This document shows positions 11,165 through 21,257 of a stretch of 64,000 nt of DNA, piece by piece. The stretch spans positions 5,146,001 to 5,210,000 of the forward strand of contig NC_039519.1 of NCBI RefSeq assembly GCF_003672135.1. Reading direction: 5' to 3'. Each line of letters begins with the position of its first letter. Position 1 is the stretch's first letter. This stretch comes from Ooceraea biroi (Eukaryota > Arthropoda > Insecta > Hymenoptera > Formicidae). The notes beneath the pieces were generated by a model. It had not been told where the DNA came from. It saw nothing but the letters and a program-made list of their open reading frames with translations, and searched no databases. The position numbers were made by a program, and so were the translations under genes.

Positions 11165-11720
11165 AGACAAATAAATTCCATTGCACACAAAGAATAAGAA
11201 TACAGCCCAATAAAATTAATTAAACGCATGTAACTTAAACTTAATAAACTCATATCAAGACAACTAAATTCAATTGCACACAAAGAATAAAGATTCAGCC
11301 TAATAAAATTAATTAAACGCATGTAACTTAAACTTAATAAACGCATATAGCAAGTAAAAAAGTCCAAGAACGCAATACAACATTAAGGCAAGACAGATGC
11401 AAATACGAACGCAACGTATGCAAAATAAAAATAAGCTAAAGTAAATACAAACGCAAGGCATAAAGACATAATCACAATAACCTAGCCGCATGTAATAGCA
11501 TAAAAGTATACAAAATTCAATATTGCACAAGAATAAATAAAATTGTACAAAATTCAATATCGAGCAAGAAAAAATAAAAGTATACAAAATTCAATATTGA
11601 GCAAGAATAAATAAAAACTCACACAAAGACATAATCATAATAACTTAGCCACATGTAACAATATACAAGAATACAAAATTCAATATTGAGCAAGAATAAA
11701 TAAACACGCGCAGTAAAAAT
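11165..11720. repeat. Internal repeats in the LINE 3' region
   Basis: A block of about 98 bp containing ATTAAACGCATGTAACTTAA and GCACACAAAGAATAA occurs twice, at about 11165-11262 and 11263-11355. Further on, ACAAAATTCAATATTGAGCA recurs in variant form about four times between 11512 and 11700. The sequence is non-coding. Confidence 0.75.
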
Positions 11721-11912
11721 TAAGCTAACGTATATAATATTGAGCTAAAGTAAATGTAAACGTACAGTATGAAGCATTTCAAAATAAATTCTTAATAAAT
11801 TATACGCATGTCTCGGGTGAAATAGTCAGGTCCGCAAATAAAATAATAAAAAAAACAACATAACACAAAATAAAATATTGTAAGAAGTCATTAGAATAAA
11901 AAGAAAAAACAC

Positions 11913-12215
11913 TTACTGAGAGCAGGAAATGGAGTTAATCTTATGGAAAGTGTTCTTTATTGAGTCAGGTGCCGAACAAAAAAAATCCAAATGCGAAGCA
12001 TAACTATTGGCCAACATGCATAACCGATTAAAGGGCTTCTGATTACCATGTACCGTAGAATGAAGCCCCACCGAAAATACATCACTGTGTCTGAGTACTC
12101 TACCTGGAACGCGCAGATTAACCCGCATCACAATTTCCGGGCTATCTATACGTCCGCTAATAATACTTCGTAAGAACAACAAATCCGCCAAAGATCTCCG
12201 TTGATCCAATGTCAA
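11913..12215 (-). pseudogene. Reverse transcriptase C-terminal fragment
   Basis: About 100 codons on the - strand begin with QRRSLADLLFL and continue with SGRIDSPEIV and a stretch like LRVPGRVLRH. This resembles the C-terminal segment of insect jockey-type ORF2 proteins, which typically carry a LLFLYKLxxGxIDSPELL motif. That similarity is recalled from family knowledge, not searched. Reverse transcriptase catalytic motifs and an endonuclease domain are absent from the window, so the copy is non-functional. Confidence 0.6.
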
Positions 12216-12235
12216 TAGTCCCAGCTCCGATAATA

Positions 12236-13517
12236 TTGGGTCGTCCGGAAAGTTCGTGCCGATTTTGAAGGAAAATTCAAAGGCAACATTTTTTTATGTC
12301 GATAAATATTTATTGACTTATGTATGCACCGTTTTGTTTCACAACCTTTGTCCATCTTTCACGCAACTGGAAGATTCCATTCTCTCAGAACTTCTTAGGT
12401 TTCTCGGCGAAAAACTCCTCAAGGTGGTTTTTATGTCGATCAAAGAGTTGAAGTTCTTGCCGCTAAGAGAATTTTGCGAAGACCTAAATAAGTGAAAGTC
12501 TGAAGGTGCAATGTCTGGTGAATACGGTGGGTGAGGTGGCACATCCCAGCCAAACTCCAACAATTTTTGTCGGGTAGTCAAAGAAACATGAGGTCTGGCA
12601 TTGTCCTGATGGAACACGACGCCCTTCCTATTAGCTAATTCTGGACGTTTTTCCTGAATCGCTGTCTTTAATTCGTCCAGTTGCGAGCAGTACTTATCTG
12701 CATTTATCGTTTGGTTGTGTGGTAGAAGCTCATAATATAGGATTCCTTTCCAATCCCACCAGACACAGAGCATGACTTTTTTTGGACGAAGGCCGGCTTT
12801 CGGAGTGGTTAATGCTGGTTCATTTCGCTTACCCCAGGATCTTTTTCGTTCTACATTGTTGTAAATGATCCATTTTTCGTCACCCGTCACTAATTGCTTC
12901 AAAAATGGTACGTTTGCGTTGCGCTTGTACAGCGAGTCGCAGATGGAAATGCGATCCATTAAATTTTTTCGGCCAAATTATGCGGAACCCATACATCATA
13001 GCGACTTACGTAACCAAGCTTCACTACACGATCGTGGACAGTGGTTTTCGATATTTTCAGTATCTCTGCTAATTCGCGTGTCGTGTAGCGCGGGTTATTC
13101 TCGATCAGTGTCTTGATTTGGTCATCATCAGTAGTAGAGGTCTGCCCGAGCGTTCTTGGTCTTTAAGGTTAAAATCACCAGCTCTAAACTTAGCGAACCA
13201 CTTACGTACGGTTCTTTCAGCTAAAGCGCCTTCTCCGTAAACAGAACATATCGAATTTGTTGCTTGTGAGGCATTTTTGCCTTTCCGGTAATAGAAAAGC
13301 ATCGAGTGTCTAAAATGTTCTTTGTTTTCTTCCATCTTCAAAAGAGTACAAAACTGACACGAATCAACTTATCTGAAACAACTTTTTTCCTAAAGATGCG
13401 TTGAAATGTCACCTTTAAGCATATGTATATGAATCGTATGTTTTCAATAACATTGATATTCAGACATGTTCCAACGCCATCTATTAAAAATCGGCACGAA
13501 CTTTCCGGACGACCCAA
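12236..13517 (-). mobile_element. Mariner M2, copy 1
   Basis: A full-length element of 1282 bp with inverted terminal repeats TTGGGTCGTCCGGAAAGTTC at both ends and TA at 12234-12235 and 13518-13519. It lies head-to-tail with a second copy, separated only by TATA. It is distinct from M1 and M3 in termini and protein sequence. Confidence 0.96.
12310..13341 (-). pseudogene. M2 mariner transposase pseudogene, copy 1
   Basis: Starts at 13341 (MKMEENKEHFRHSML...) with the mariner N-terminal helix-turn-helix region. Two single-base losses break it: one after RSGRP (near 13141), and one in an A-run before NLMDRISICDSL (near 12965). The catalytic half is readable from 12959 with VTGDEKWIIYNN, HQDNARPHVSL and YSPDIAPSDFHLF, which is DD34D. 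A further base loss near 12433 shifts the C-terminus. In the correct frame that end reads ...KVVKQNGAYISQ with a stop at 12310. Confidence 0.94.
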
Positions 13518-13521
13518 TATA

Positions 13522-14806
13522 TTGGGTCGTCCGGAAAGTTCGTGCCGATTTTGAAGGAAAATTCAAAGGCAACATTTTTTTATGTCGATCAATATTTATT
13601 GACTTATGTATGCACCGTTTTGTTAAACAACCTTTGTCCATCTTTCACGCAACTGGAAGATTCCATTCTCTCAGAACTTCTTAGGTTTCTCGGCGAAAAA
13701 CTCCTCCAGGTGGTTTTTTATGTCGATCAAAGAGTTGAAGTTCTTGCCGCTAAGAGAATTTTGCAAAGACCTAAATAAGTGAAAGTCTGAAGGTGCAATG
13801 TCTGGTGAATACGGTGGGTGAGGTAGCACATCCCAGCCAAACTCCAACAATTTTTGTCGGGTAGTCAAAGAAACATGAGGTCTGGCATTGTCCTGATGGA
13901 ACACGACGCCCTTCCTATTAGCTATTTCTGGACGTTTTTCCTGAATCGCTGTCTTTAATTCGTCCAGTTGCGAGCAGTACTTATCTGCATTTATCGTTTG
14001 GTTGTGTGGTAGGAGCTCATAATATAGGATTCCTTTCCAATCCCACCAGACACAGAGCATGACATTTTTTGGACGAAGGTCGGCTTTCGGAGTGGTTAAT
14101 GCTGGTTCATTTCGCTTACCCCAGAATCTTTTTCGTTCTACATTGTTGTAAATGATCCATTTTTCGTCACCCATCACTAATTGCTTCAAAAATGGTACGT
14201 TTGCGTTGCGCTTGTACAGCGAGTCGCAGATGGAAATGCGATCCATTAAATTTTTTCGGCCAAATTATGCGGAACCCATACACCATAGCGACTTACGTAA
14301 CCAAGCTTCACTACACGATCGTGGACAGTGGTTTTCGATATTTTCAGTATCTCTGCTAATTCGCGTGTCGCGTAGCGCGGGTTATTCTCGATCAGTGTCT
14401 TGATTTGGTCATCATCAGTAGTAGAGGTCTGCCCGAGCGTTCTTGGTCTTTAAGGTTAAAATCACCAGCTCTAAACTTAGCGAACCACTTACGTACGGTT
14501 CTTTCAGCTAAAGCGCCTTCTCCGTAAACAGAACATATCGAATTTGTTGCTTGTGAGGCATTTTTGCCTTTCCGGTAATAGAAAAGCATCGAGTGTCTAA
14601 AATGTTCTTTGTTTTCTTCCATCTTCAAAAGAGTACAAAACTGACACGAATCAATTTATCTGAAACAACTTTTTTCCTAAAGATGCGTTGAAATGTCACC
14701 TTTAAGCATATGTATATGAATCGTATGTTTTCAATAACATTGATATATTCAGACATGTTCCAACGCCATGTATTAAAAATCGGCACGAACTTTCCGGACG
14801 ACCCAA
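13522..14806 (-). mobile_element. Mariner M2, copy 2
   Basis: A full-length element of 1285 bp with the same 5' and 3' terminal repeats as copy 1, and TA on both sides (13520-13521, 14807-14808). It is nearly identical to copy 1 along its length. Confidence 0.96.
13596..14628 (-). pseudogene. M2 mariner transposase pseudogene, copy 2
   Basis: Starts at 14628 and carries exactly the same two frameshifts as copy 1 (after RSGRP near 14428, and in the A-run near 14252). The catalytic half (14246-13671) is open and includes MGDEKWIIYNN, HQDNARPHVSL and YSPDIAPSDFHLF. It ends early at a TGA in place of the expected Trp codon near 13671, and a second stop follows in the last 15 codons. Unlike copy 1 the DIKNHLEEFF segment is in frame. 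It shares ancestry with copy 1 after both common frameshifts had occurred. Confidence 0.94.
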
Positions 14807-14808
14807 TA

Positions 14809-15931
14809 AATAATAAAAATGATCATAATTATGATCAAGTAAACTCATTGGTTCGTTAAATAATACGTAGCGTGAAAAGTTCGCCAGGGCTGCATCGGGC
14901 AGGAGAAGCTTGTTCGCAAGTCCGAAAGTAACCCCCGGAGTTTTCCGGCCGGGGGTAGGAGGGGTAGCACTATTCAATGAATTCAGAATGCGTTTGGAGA
15001 GTCTCCAGCCTCCTTCTTTGCCCTCCCCCTTTGCCGGAAAAGACGTATGAATCGTCGTCGGATGGTTGCGGTTCCCCGAGCGTGGGACACTTTAGAGCTT
15101 ATGTCCTCGGAATACGTAACGCGGGATTTCGGTGGCGCATTCTTTCCCATCCCCGTCGTCCGGCGCTCCCTCTCGTTCCTTCGCGTCTTTTATTTCTTCG
15201 CGATCCTTTCGAGTTCTTTCCTCATGCAAGCGCGACGTCCATCACATCGCGCTCTCGATAGTTTTTGTGTCTTGTTATTCTTGCAAGTCAAAGTGTAAAA
15301 ATATAAAAATATCATTTCCATCAGTACTGCAGTCCTTCGTCGGGATACGAAGGAAATCTGCACTCACCTCTCTGCACTCTGTGATAAACCACGTTCTAGT
15401 CGAGTAAGAGTGAAACAACGACGTCGCTTTTAATCACGCCGGGTTTTGTTGATTCGATTCGGACGCGAAATGTGGTCGGATTCGCTGGATGTCTGCTTCG
15501 GGGTCCCGTCTGCGTCGCCACGCGACGAAAATGGGATGCATCCACCGCCTAAACTGCGTTTTACGACTGGCAGTGTCGTAAACCGTAATGCAAGGCGTTT
15601 ACGAACCAACGCCCGCCGTACATAAATTTGCACATCGTGAGATTTCGGACGCGCACGAACGCAGTCGCAGCGTGTCGTTTCAGGACAAACGGTCTTACTC
15701 GAGAATGGAGATCTTCAAATCCTGAGCATTTATACATATCGCCTTTGATATTCTTTCGATGTGTATTTCAGATTTTGTGTTACCTGGATGCATCGTTATT
15801 ATTATCATCTTTTCTTTCCAGCATTGCATTTCATTATTCTTGTCTCTCTCTTCATCTCCTTTCATCGTAAATCTGTTTAGATTGTTGCAAGAGAAAGATT
15901 CAATTTAATTTTGTCAAACTTTAATTTTATA
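14809..15931. other. Unique sequence, no recognisable gene
   Basis: Host-like sequence, GC-rich to about 15200 and then AT-rich. Open frames of 80-95 codons near 14977-15407 have no recognisable domain or splice structure. Confidence 0.55.
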
Positions 15932-16430
15932 AAAATTTGGGTAATTATGTACTTTAACGGACCCAGCCCCGATGACCTTGACCTTGACATATGTTGTCAA
16001 GGTCACCCTCCTGAGTGACCTTGAAGAAGTTGTAGCCGTCGCTCGTTGTTTGTTAAAAAGTTATAAACGAAGAAAGTTTAACGACTTCGCACGAATTTGT
16101 AGCTGTCCACGTGAAGCAAGAACATGATACTGACATATATTACAAAGGTTACCTTCCCGAATAACCCGCACTAGGTTTTAGTCGTCGATTGTTGTTTATA
16201 AAAAAAGTTATTAACAAAAGAAATTTCGAAAATATAGTAGTTATTTTGAAAGAATATTGAATATTGAAAGATATAAACGACAAATATGTATATGAACGAA
16301 GAAAGGAAAGTCATTTAAAGCAGTGAATTGTTAATATATAGAATAGTTTCTTTTAATATAAGTACAAAGTTTTTTTCACTTTAACCAAAAGCACAAACAG
16401 TTAAATAAAAAGTATTCTCTGCTTTAACTT

Positions 16431-16450
16431 AACCTAACCTAACCTAACCT
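16431..16450 (+). repeat. Telomere-like (AACCT)4 block
   Basis: Four tandem AACCT pentamers, the C-strand of the arthropod (TTAGG)n telomere repeat. They are followed at once by GGTTAGGTTA, so the two orientations meet head to head. A degenerate AACCTAACCC occurs on the far side of the GC-rich palindrome at about 16693. Confidence 0.9.
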
Positions 16451-16700
16451 GGTTAGGTTATATTTTCCGAAACTGGAGCCCCGGACACATACGCTCGATT
16501 TCAGCCCGCTTCGCGGGAGGGCGGGGCTTTACCCCTCCCCCCCGCCAGGGCCAGTGTAACAGATTTCACCGTGCAGATTTTGATCACCTGGTACACGCCA
16601 CGGATTCCGTGGCAAAGCCCCTTCCCCCGCCCTCCCGCGTAGCGGGCTGAAAACGAGCAAATGTGTCCGGGGCTCCAGTTTCGGAAAATATAACCTAACC
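16451..16700. repeat. GC-rich palindrome nested in the 8-bp-TSD element
   Basis: The left arm GGTTAGGTTATATTTTCCGA, continuing through AAACTGGAGCCCCGGACACA, is repeated in reverse complement at about 16650-16700. The inner parts also pair: CAGCCCGCTTCGCGGGAGGG with CCCTCCCGCGTAGCGGGCTG. The central loop is about 80 bp. The composition (long C and G runs) is unlike the AT-rich host element, so it is a separate insertion. Confidence 0.9.
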
Positions 16701-17476
16701 CAAACCTATTTCTGATTTAAAGCTAAAATTCCATCAAATATACTCTTTCGTAAACGTATATGGTATCGTACAATTATGCTTTATTCATTAAACATTTTTG
16801 TTAATAACTTTTTAACAAACAACGAGCGACGACTAAAACCTAGTGCGGGTTATTCAGGAAGGTGACCTTTGTACTATATGTCAAACTCAAGTCCTTGCTT
16901 CGCGTGGACAGCTGAAAATTCGTGCAAAATTATTAAACTTCTTTTGTTAATAACTTTTTAATAAACAACGAGCGACGGCTAAAACCTCTTCAAGGTCACT
17001 CAGGAGGGTGACCTTGACAACATATGTCAAGGTCATCGGGGCTGGGTCCGTTAAAGTACATAATTGCCAAAATTTGATATATACGAAGATGAGCCTTTCA
17101 CGATCTTTAATCAGTATTTATATCAACTCTGCGATATCGCACTGTTGTATAATATATGTATAGTGTATATACAGGGTGTCCCGGGTTTTAACCGACAAAC
17201 TGCGAGAGCATATTCTACTAGTGGAAATAAGAAAAAATTCTTATATCGAGTTTGCTTAGAAATGCTTTATTACAAAGTTATAAACCAATATTGAAAAGAA
17301 ATATGAGATAAGTAACAACGGAACATAGTGTAGAATTTGCAAGGTCGAAGATGTTATGTTATGTGTATTCACATGTATTCATGTTCACTATGTCGAAACG
17401 ATTCAGTACGATTGTTACTTTCGCAACAGTAGCCGTTAGATTTCAATCGTCGTGTGAACTAGCAATTACTATCAGA

Positions 17477-18964
17477 ATGCCAAGAGTGTTTTCAAATGAG
17501 GAATACACCGATATTCATTTCGTGTACGGATTCTGTGACGGAAATGCACGAGCTGCCGTACGAGAGTATCAACGTAGATTTCCTAACAGGAGAGTACCAG
17601 ATAGTTCTGTGTTTAGTAATACCCATTTGCAATTACGTAATTTGGGTTCATTTCGACCTATGAATGAACATGATGATGTTCGTTCAGCTCTAAGACACCG
17701 ACGACGCTCGGAAAGAATCTTAAATCTTTTTGATAATACTCCTACACAAAGTGTTCGACGTGCTTCGGCTCAACTGCAGATATCACGAAACACTATTTCG
17801 AGAACATTGCGTGCTGATGACAGATTCGCATATCATTACACACCTGTACAAGAATGACTTCCAATCGATTATCAGAAACGAGTCGAATTTTATAACTGGT
17901 ATGTGAATGCAGTAGAAAGGGACAATCTTTTCTCATCAACGATATTATGGACAGATGAAGCGACCTTTACAAGACGAGGCATATTCAATTCTCATAATAG
18001 CCATGTATGGGCTCATAATAATCCACGTACTACCAGACGAAGAAACTTTCAACACGAATTTCGATGTAATGTTTGGATGGGTATGCTTCAGGACCGGCTT
18101 ATTGGTCCGTTCTTTTTACCTGACCGATTGAACGGAGAATCTTTTCGAAGATTCCTATCAAACGATTTACCAATTTTGATGGAAAATGTGCCACTGCAGT
18201 TTCGCCAAAACAGCTGGATACAGTTAGACGGTTGTCCATCGCACTACGCTAGACAAGTTAGAAACTGGTTAGACGAACATTACGCTCATAGGTGGATTGG
18301 TCGAGGAGGACCGGTTTTCTGGCCTCCAAGATAGCCCGATTTAACGCCTCTTGATTTTTATTTATGGGCAACTTTAAAAAATAAAGTTTACAGTACAGAA
18401 GTAATCTCGCTTGAAGATTTAAAGCAACGAATTACTACTAGTGGAAATAAGAAAAAATTCTTATATCGAGTTTGCTTAGAAATGCTTTATTACAAAGTTA
18501 TAAACCAATATTGCAAAGAAATATGAGATAAGTAACAACGGAACATAGTGTAGAATTTGCAAGGTCGAAGATGTTATGTTATGTGTATTCACATGTATTC
18601 ATGTTCACTATGTCGAAACGATTCAGTACGATTGTTACTTTCGCAACAGTAGCCGTTAGATTTCAATCGTCGTGTGAACTAGCAATTACTATCAGAATGC
18701 CAAGAGTGTTTTCAAATGAGGAATACACCGATATTAATTTCGTGTACGGATTCTGTGACGGAAATGCACGAGCTGCCGTACGAGAGTATCAACGTAGATT
18801 TCCTAACAGGAGAGTACCAGATAGATTTAAAGCAACGAATTACTAATTCAGTTACTGAGATGCAACAAAATTTTCAGGAATGTCGTACCGTAACAAATTC
18901 TGTACTACGTCGATGTCTAGCTTGTATCGATGTGCAAGGACAACATTTTGAAATGCGTCACTAA
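17477..18964 (+). pseudogene. DD41D transposase pseudogene
   Basis: The frame starts at 17477 (MPRVFSNEEYTD...) with a helix-turn-helix N-terminus, and a second HTH-like block near SAQLQISRNTIS. The catalytic residues are D160 in WTDEATF, D251 in QLDGCPSH and the third D in PLDFYLW at residue 293. The last two have 41 residues between them. Two in-frame stops break it: TGA at 17855, probably from CGA, and TAG at 18332 just before PDLTPLDF. The C-terminus is displaced by an internal duplication of the element's 5' region (18438-18825). It resumes near 18825 and ends in FEMRH at 18964. The DD41D label is from residue counting; assignment to rosa/Visitor-like groups is inference. Confidence 0.88.
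18438..18825 (+). repeat. Duplicated 5' segment of the DD41D element
   Basis: Nearly identical to 17216-17604. It covers the 5' UTR and the first ~42 codons of the transposase, up to RRVPD, then joins directly to ATTTAAAGCAACGAATTACT, a sequence that also occurs just before the insertion at about 18417. That join marks an internal deletion of roughly 0.8 kb in this derivative. Confidence 0.93.
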
Positions 18965-19164
18965 ATCATTGCGTAGATAATTTATATTTTTGTGAAAAAA
19001 TCCGTTGTTACTTGTCTCATATTTCTTTTCAATATTGGTTTATAACTTTGTAATAAAGCATTTCTAAGCAAACTCGATATAAGAATTTTTTCTTCCACTA
19101 GTAGAACATGCTCCCGCAGTTTGTCGGTTAAAACCCGGGACACCCTGTATATGTATAGTGTATA

Positions 19165-21157
19165 ATGTTGACCAAATTTTACCTGTCTTCAACACGAGAG
19201 AATTTTTCATCGCGAGTGTAAAGTATTGCTCGATGAATTGCGGTGATAAGTGATAAGCAACTATTTATGGCGCGTTCTGCGCGTATCGGATATTACGGGT
19301 TGATTGAGACGCTAAAGTTCCGTCATATACTCTAGGAAATTAGTCGTCGTGCACGTCGAGGGGATATACCTACAAACCCCGACTTCTTTTTCTATCATCG
19401 TCCACCACACCCCTGCTGATCGCTCTTCTTTCTTCGGTTAAGGGTGGCGGCGTTGCCTCAACCCCGCCCTGATCCGTAAATATTGGCGACCCCGTAACAG
19501 CTCCTCGTAAAAATCACTTGATTACAACCCCTCCCTCATCACCCAAACGCCGTTCATCAGCGGAAACTGCAACGAGAAATGATCGCTCCGCGCTTCTTCC
19601 ATCCGGAATGCAAAGAGATCGGTTCTATTCACGCGTAATCTTAATCATGACGAATTGGCGGAGCTCTTAATCTTTTTTTTGTTGTGTCTTATTTTGTAGC
19701 ATTTAACGCCGTCGTGAAACCAAGAATCGAGAGATATCAGTTTACGCGAACGAACGTATGTAACGCGTTCATCGGCGTCATTCAGAGGATTATTATTTGT
19801 TATATTTTTCATCCATTGAGATTACAGCCGTCGCTGAAAGAGCGTAAAGAATTACGTCGAGTGTGGCGTTAAAACCGGTAAGATCCTGATGAAGTATGGT
19901 GTCTTTACACAGGATCCGCTTAGACGTGCGTGTGTATGTGTGTAACCTTTGACGTATCCGGGTTAATCCGGAAATGCCTCCATATGGATATAAAATTCTA
20001 CCGATTCGATTATCCTAAGATATCAGCGCATCGAGACGCGTTTTAAATAAATGTACGTTAACCCTCAGCTGAAATTCATTCTCTCAAAAAGCGATCCGGT
20101 AATTTTTGATAGATCATAGAATTTAATAACCAGGCGAACCCGGTAAATAGTCGGGAAAAATGTAAAATGGCGGTCACGGTGGGAAAGGAATCTCCTCGTC
20201 TACGGGATTGAAAGGCGACGCGTAACAAATAATTCAGTTAAGGGAGGATTAAGAGATAAAGTGTTTCTGCGTTTTATTTATCGTAAACCCGCGAGCTGGA
20301 TTAATTCTCGACGCGATGAGAAAGAGAGAGAGAGAGAGAGAGGTTTTATGATTTTTCGGGACATAAAATCGGGAAGTTTCCGTAGTTAAGCGTCCTTGGT
20401 CGCGTTACGCGATTAATTAGGAACACCGTGGGAAGTTGAGATATCAATTTTGTTTCACTCGTTTCATCCATGTTCGCTTTCCAAGCGTTCCTCCAGCTAA
20501 TCGCTCCTTGAGAAAGATTCACATGGACAACAACTGTCCGGTATTAAAAAAAAGAGAGAAAAATCGAGGGAAAAAAGAGAAAAATTATGCACTCGCTCAC
20601 GCACGAGCCGCTCGAGGAATTGTTTGTAACATCCGATACTTTTTTATGAGAGTCGCGCGTGTCACCATGGCTCGATAACGCATATTGCGTTACCTGCGAT
20701 ATTTTTTCGGTCGTAATAACGACGCATAGCCGCTAGCCGCGCAACGCGTCACCCTCGATATTTCAATAGGCTGAAACTTGATACGATCTGATCGATAGTT
20801 CGTCCATACTGTTGCCACGGGGTGGGAACGTGCCGTGTGTATCGTTACGTTATGTAACCCGTTAAGTGGCTTGATGTTATGGATTTTCGAGATTACGCGC
20901 GCATCACCGGCTGAGTCCCGTTGCATTCCGTGATTTTACGTTCAGCTTACGTCGCTTTAATTTGTCACTTATTTGTCGCGCCGATCGTGCCGCCGTCGTC
21001 TTCTTCGTCGCCGTCGTCGCGTCATGATGTCTCCGCGCACGTTGGTGGCTGTTGCCGCTGTCTGCTATTGCAAATAACGCGAAAATTTGCACCCTGCGTC
21101 CTTCTCCGATCATTTTGCAGGATACGAGTCTGACGAGTGTCTTCATTTCTGTTTCAG
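19165..21157. other. Unique sequence, probably intron of membralin
   Basis: Host sequence with no recognisable gene or repeat except a short GA microsatellite. It lies immediately upstream of a membralin exon whose first base completes a split codon, so it is probably intronic. I looked for the preceding membralin segments (the transmembrane block and the stretch ending before RFFYLYH) here and further left and did not see them. Confidence 0.6.
20320..20342 (+). repeat. (GA)n microsatellite
   Basis: About ten GA dinucleotides in a row. Confidence 0.85.
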
Positions 21158-21257
21158 ATTTTTCTACTTGTATCACTTCTCCTTCTACGCGTATCATTAT
21201 CGATTCAACGGGCAGTACAGCAGTTTGGCGCTCGTCACGTCTTGGCTCTTCATACAG
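21158..21257 (+). CDS. TMEM259: Membralin, internal exon (transmembrane segment)
   Basis: Membralin is a multi-pass ER membrane protein. In mammals it works with RNF185 and TMUB1 in ER-associated degradation of membrane proteins. This exon follows an acceptor (CTGTTTCAG) and ends at a strong donor (GTGAGT). It encodes FFYLYHFSFYAYHYRF, then NGQYSSLALVTSWLFIQ, a segment I recognise as almost invariant from insects to vertebrates. It is aromatic-rich and membrane-associated. The first base completes a codon from the previous exon (an Arg codon is expected) and the exon ends in phase 0. The next exon, 11.9 kb downstream, continues HSMLYFFHHYELP without a break, as the family requires. Earlier exons are not in the window. 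Identification is from memory of the family, not a search. Confidence 0.93.

Larger units (their letters stand above)
10936..12233 (-). mobile_element. Decayed LINE (non-LTR retrotransposon), 3' part
   Basis: A reverse-transcriptase C-terminal remnant at 11913-12215 on the - strand is followed, in its own reading direction, by about 950 bp of T-rich (A-rich on +) non-coding sequence with internal repeats. That ends at an A/T tail of AAATT-type repeats near 10940-10970. This is the order expected for ORF2, 3' UTR and tail of a jockey-like element. The 5' side is cut off by the M2 mariner at 12236. The 3' boundary is inferred from composition. Confidence 0.55.
15940..17068. mobile_element. Inverted-repeat DNA element with 8-bp target duplication
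   Basis: Both ends read GG(T/C)AATTATGTACTTTAACG inward. Long arms of roughly 270 bp (15940-16215 and 16800-17068) are imperfect reverse complements. The 8-bp sequence AAAATTTG flanks both sides (15932-15939 and 17069-17076). The arms carry repeats of GACCTTGACA-type sequence and no coding region. An 8-bp duplication with GG termini would fit Merlin-like or another 8-bp-TSD superfamily; the family is not settled. A second, GC-rich palindrome is nested in the middle. Confidence 0.88.
17172..19147 (+). mobile_element. Tc1-mariner superfamily element with DD41D transposase
   Basis: The termini CAGGGTGTCCCGGGTTTTAA are inverted at both ends, with arms of about 150 bp (17172-17320 and 19005-19147). 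They are flanked by TA and by a longer 17-bp direct repeat (17153-17169 and 19148-19164). The interior is rearranged. At about 18438 the transposase gene is interrupted by a second copy of the element's own 5' region (matching 17216-17604), which then jumps by an internal deletion to the 3' part. The locus is thus a full element fused to a deleted derivative. Confidence 0.9.

Noticed and set aside
16431..16450. A chromosome end or telomere
   Set aside because: Only four pentamers, followed at once by the opposite orientation and internal to a transposon with intact target duplications.
1..21157. Upstream exons of membralin
   Set aside because: I looked for the conserved transmembrane block and the segment ending before RFFYLYH and found no match; they probably lie left of the window.
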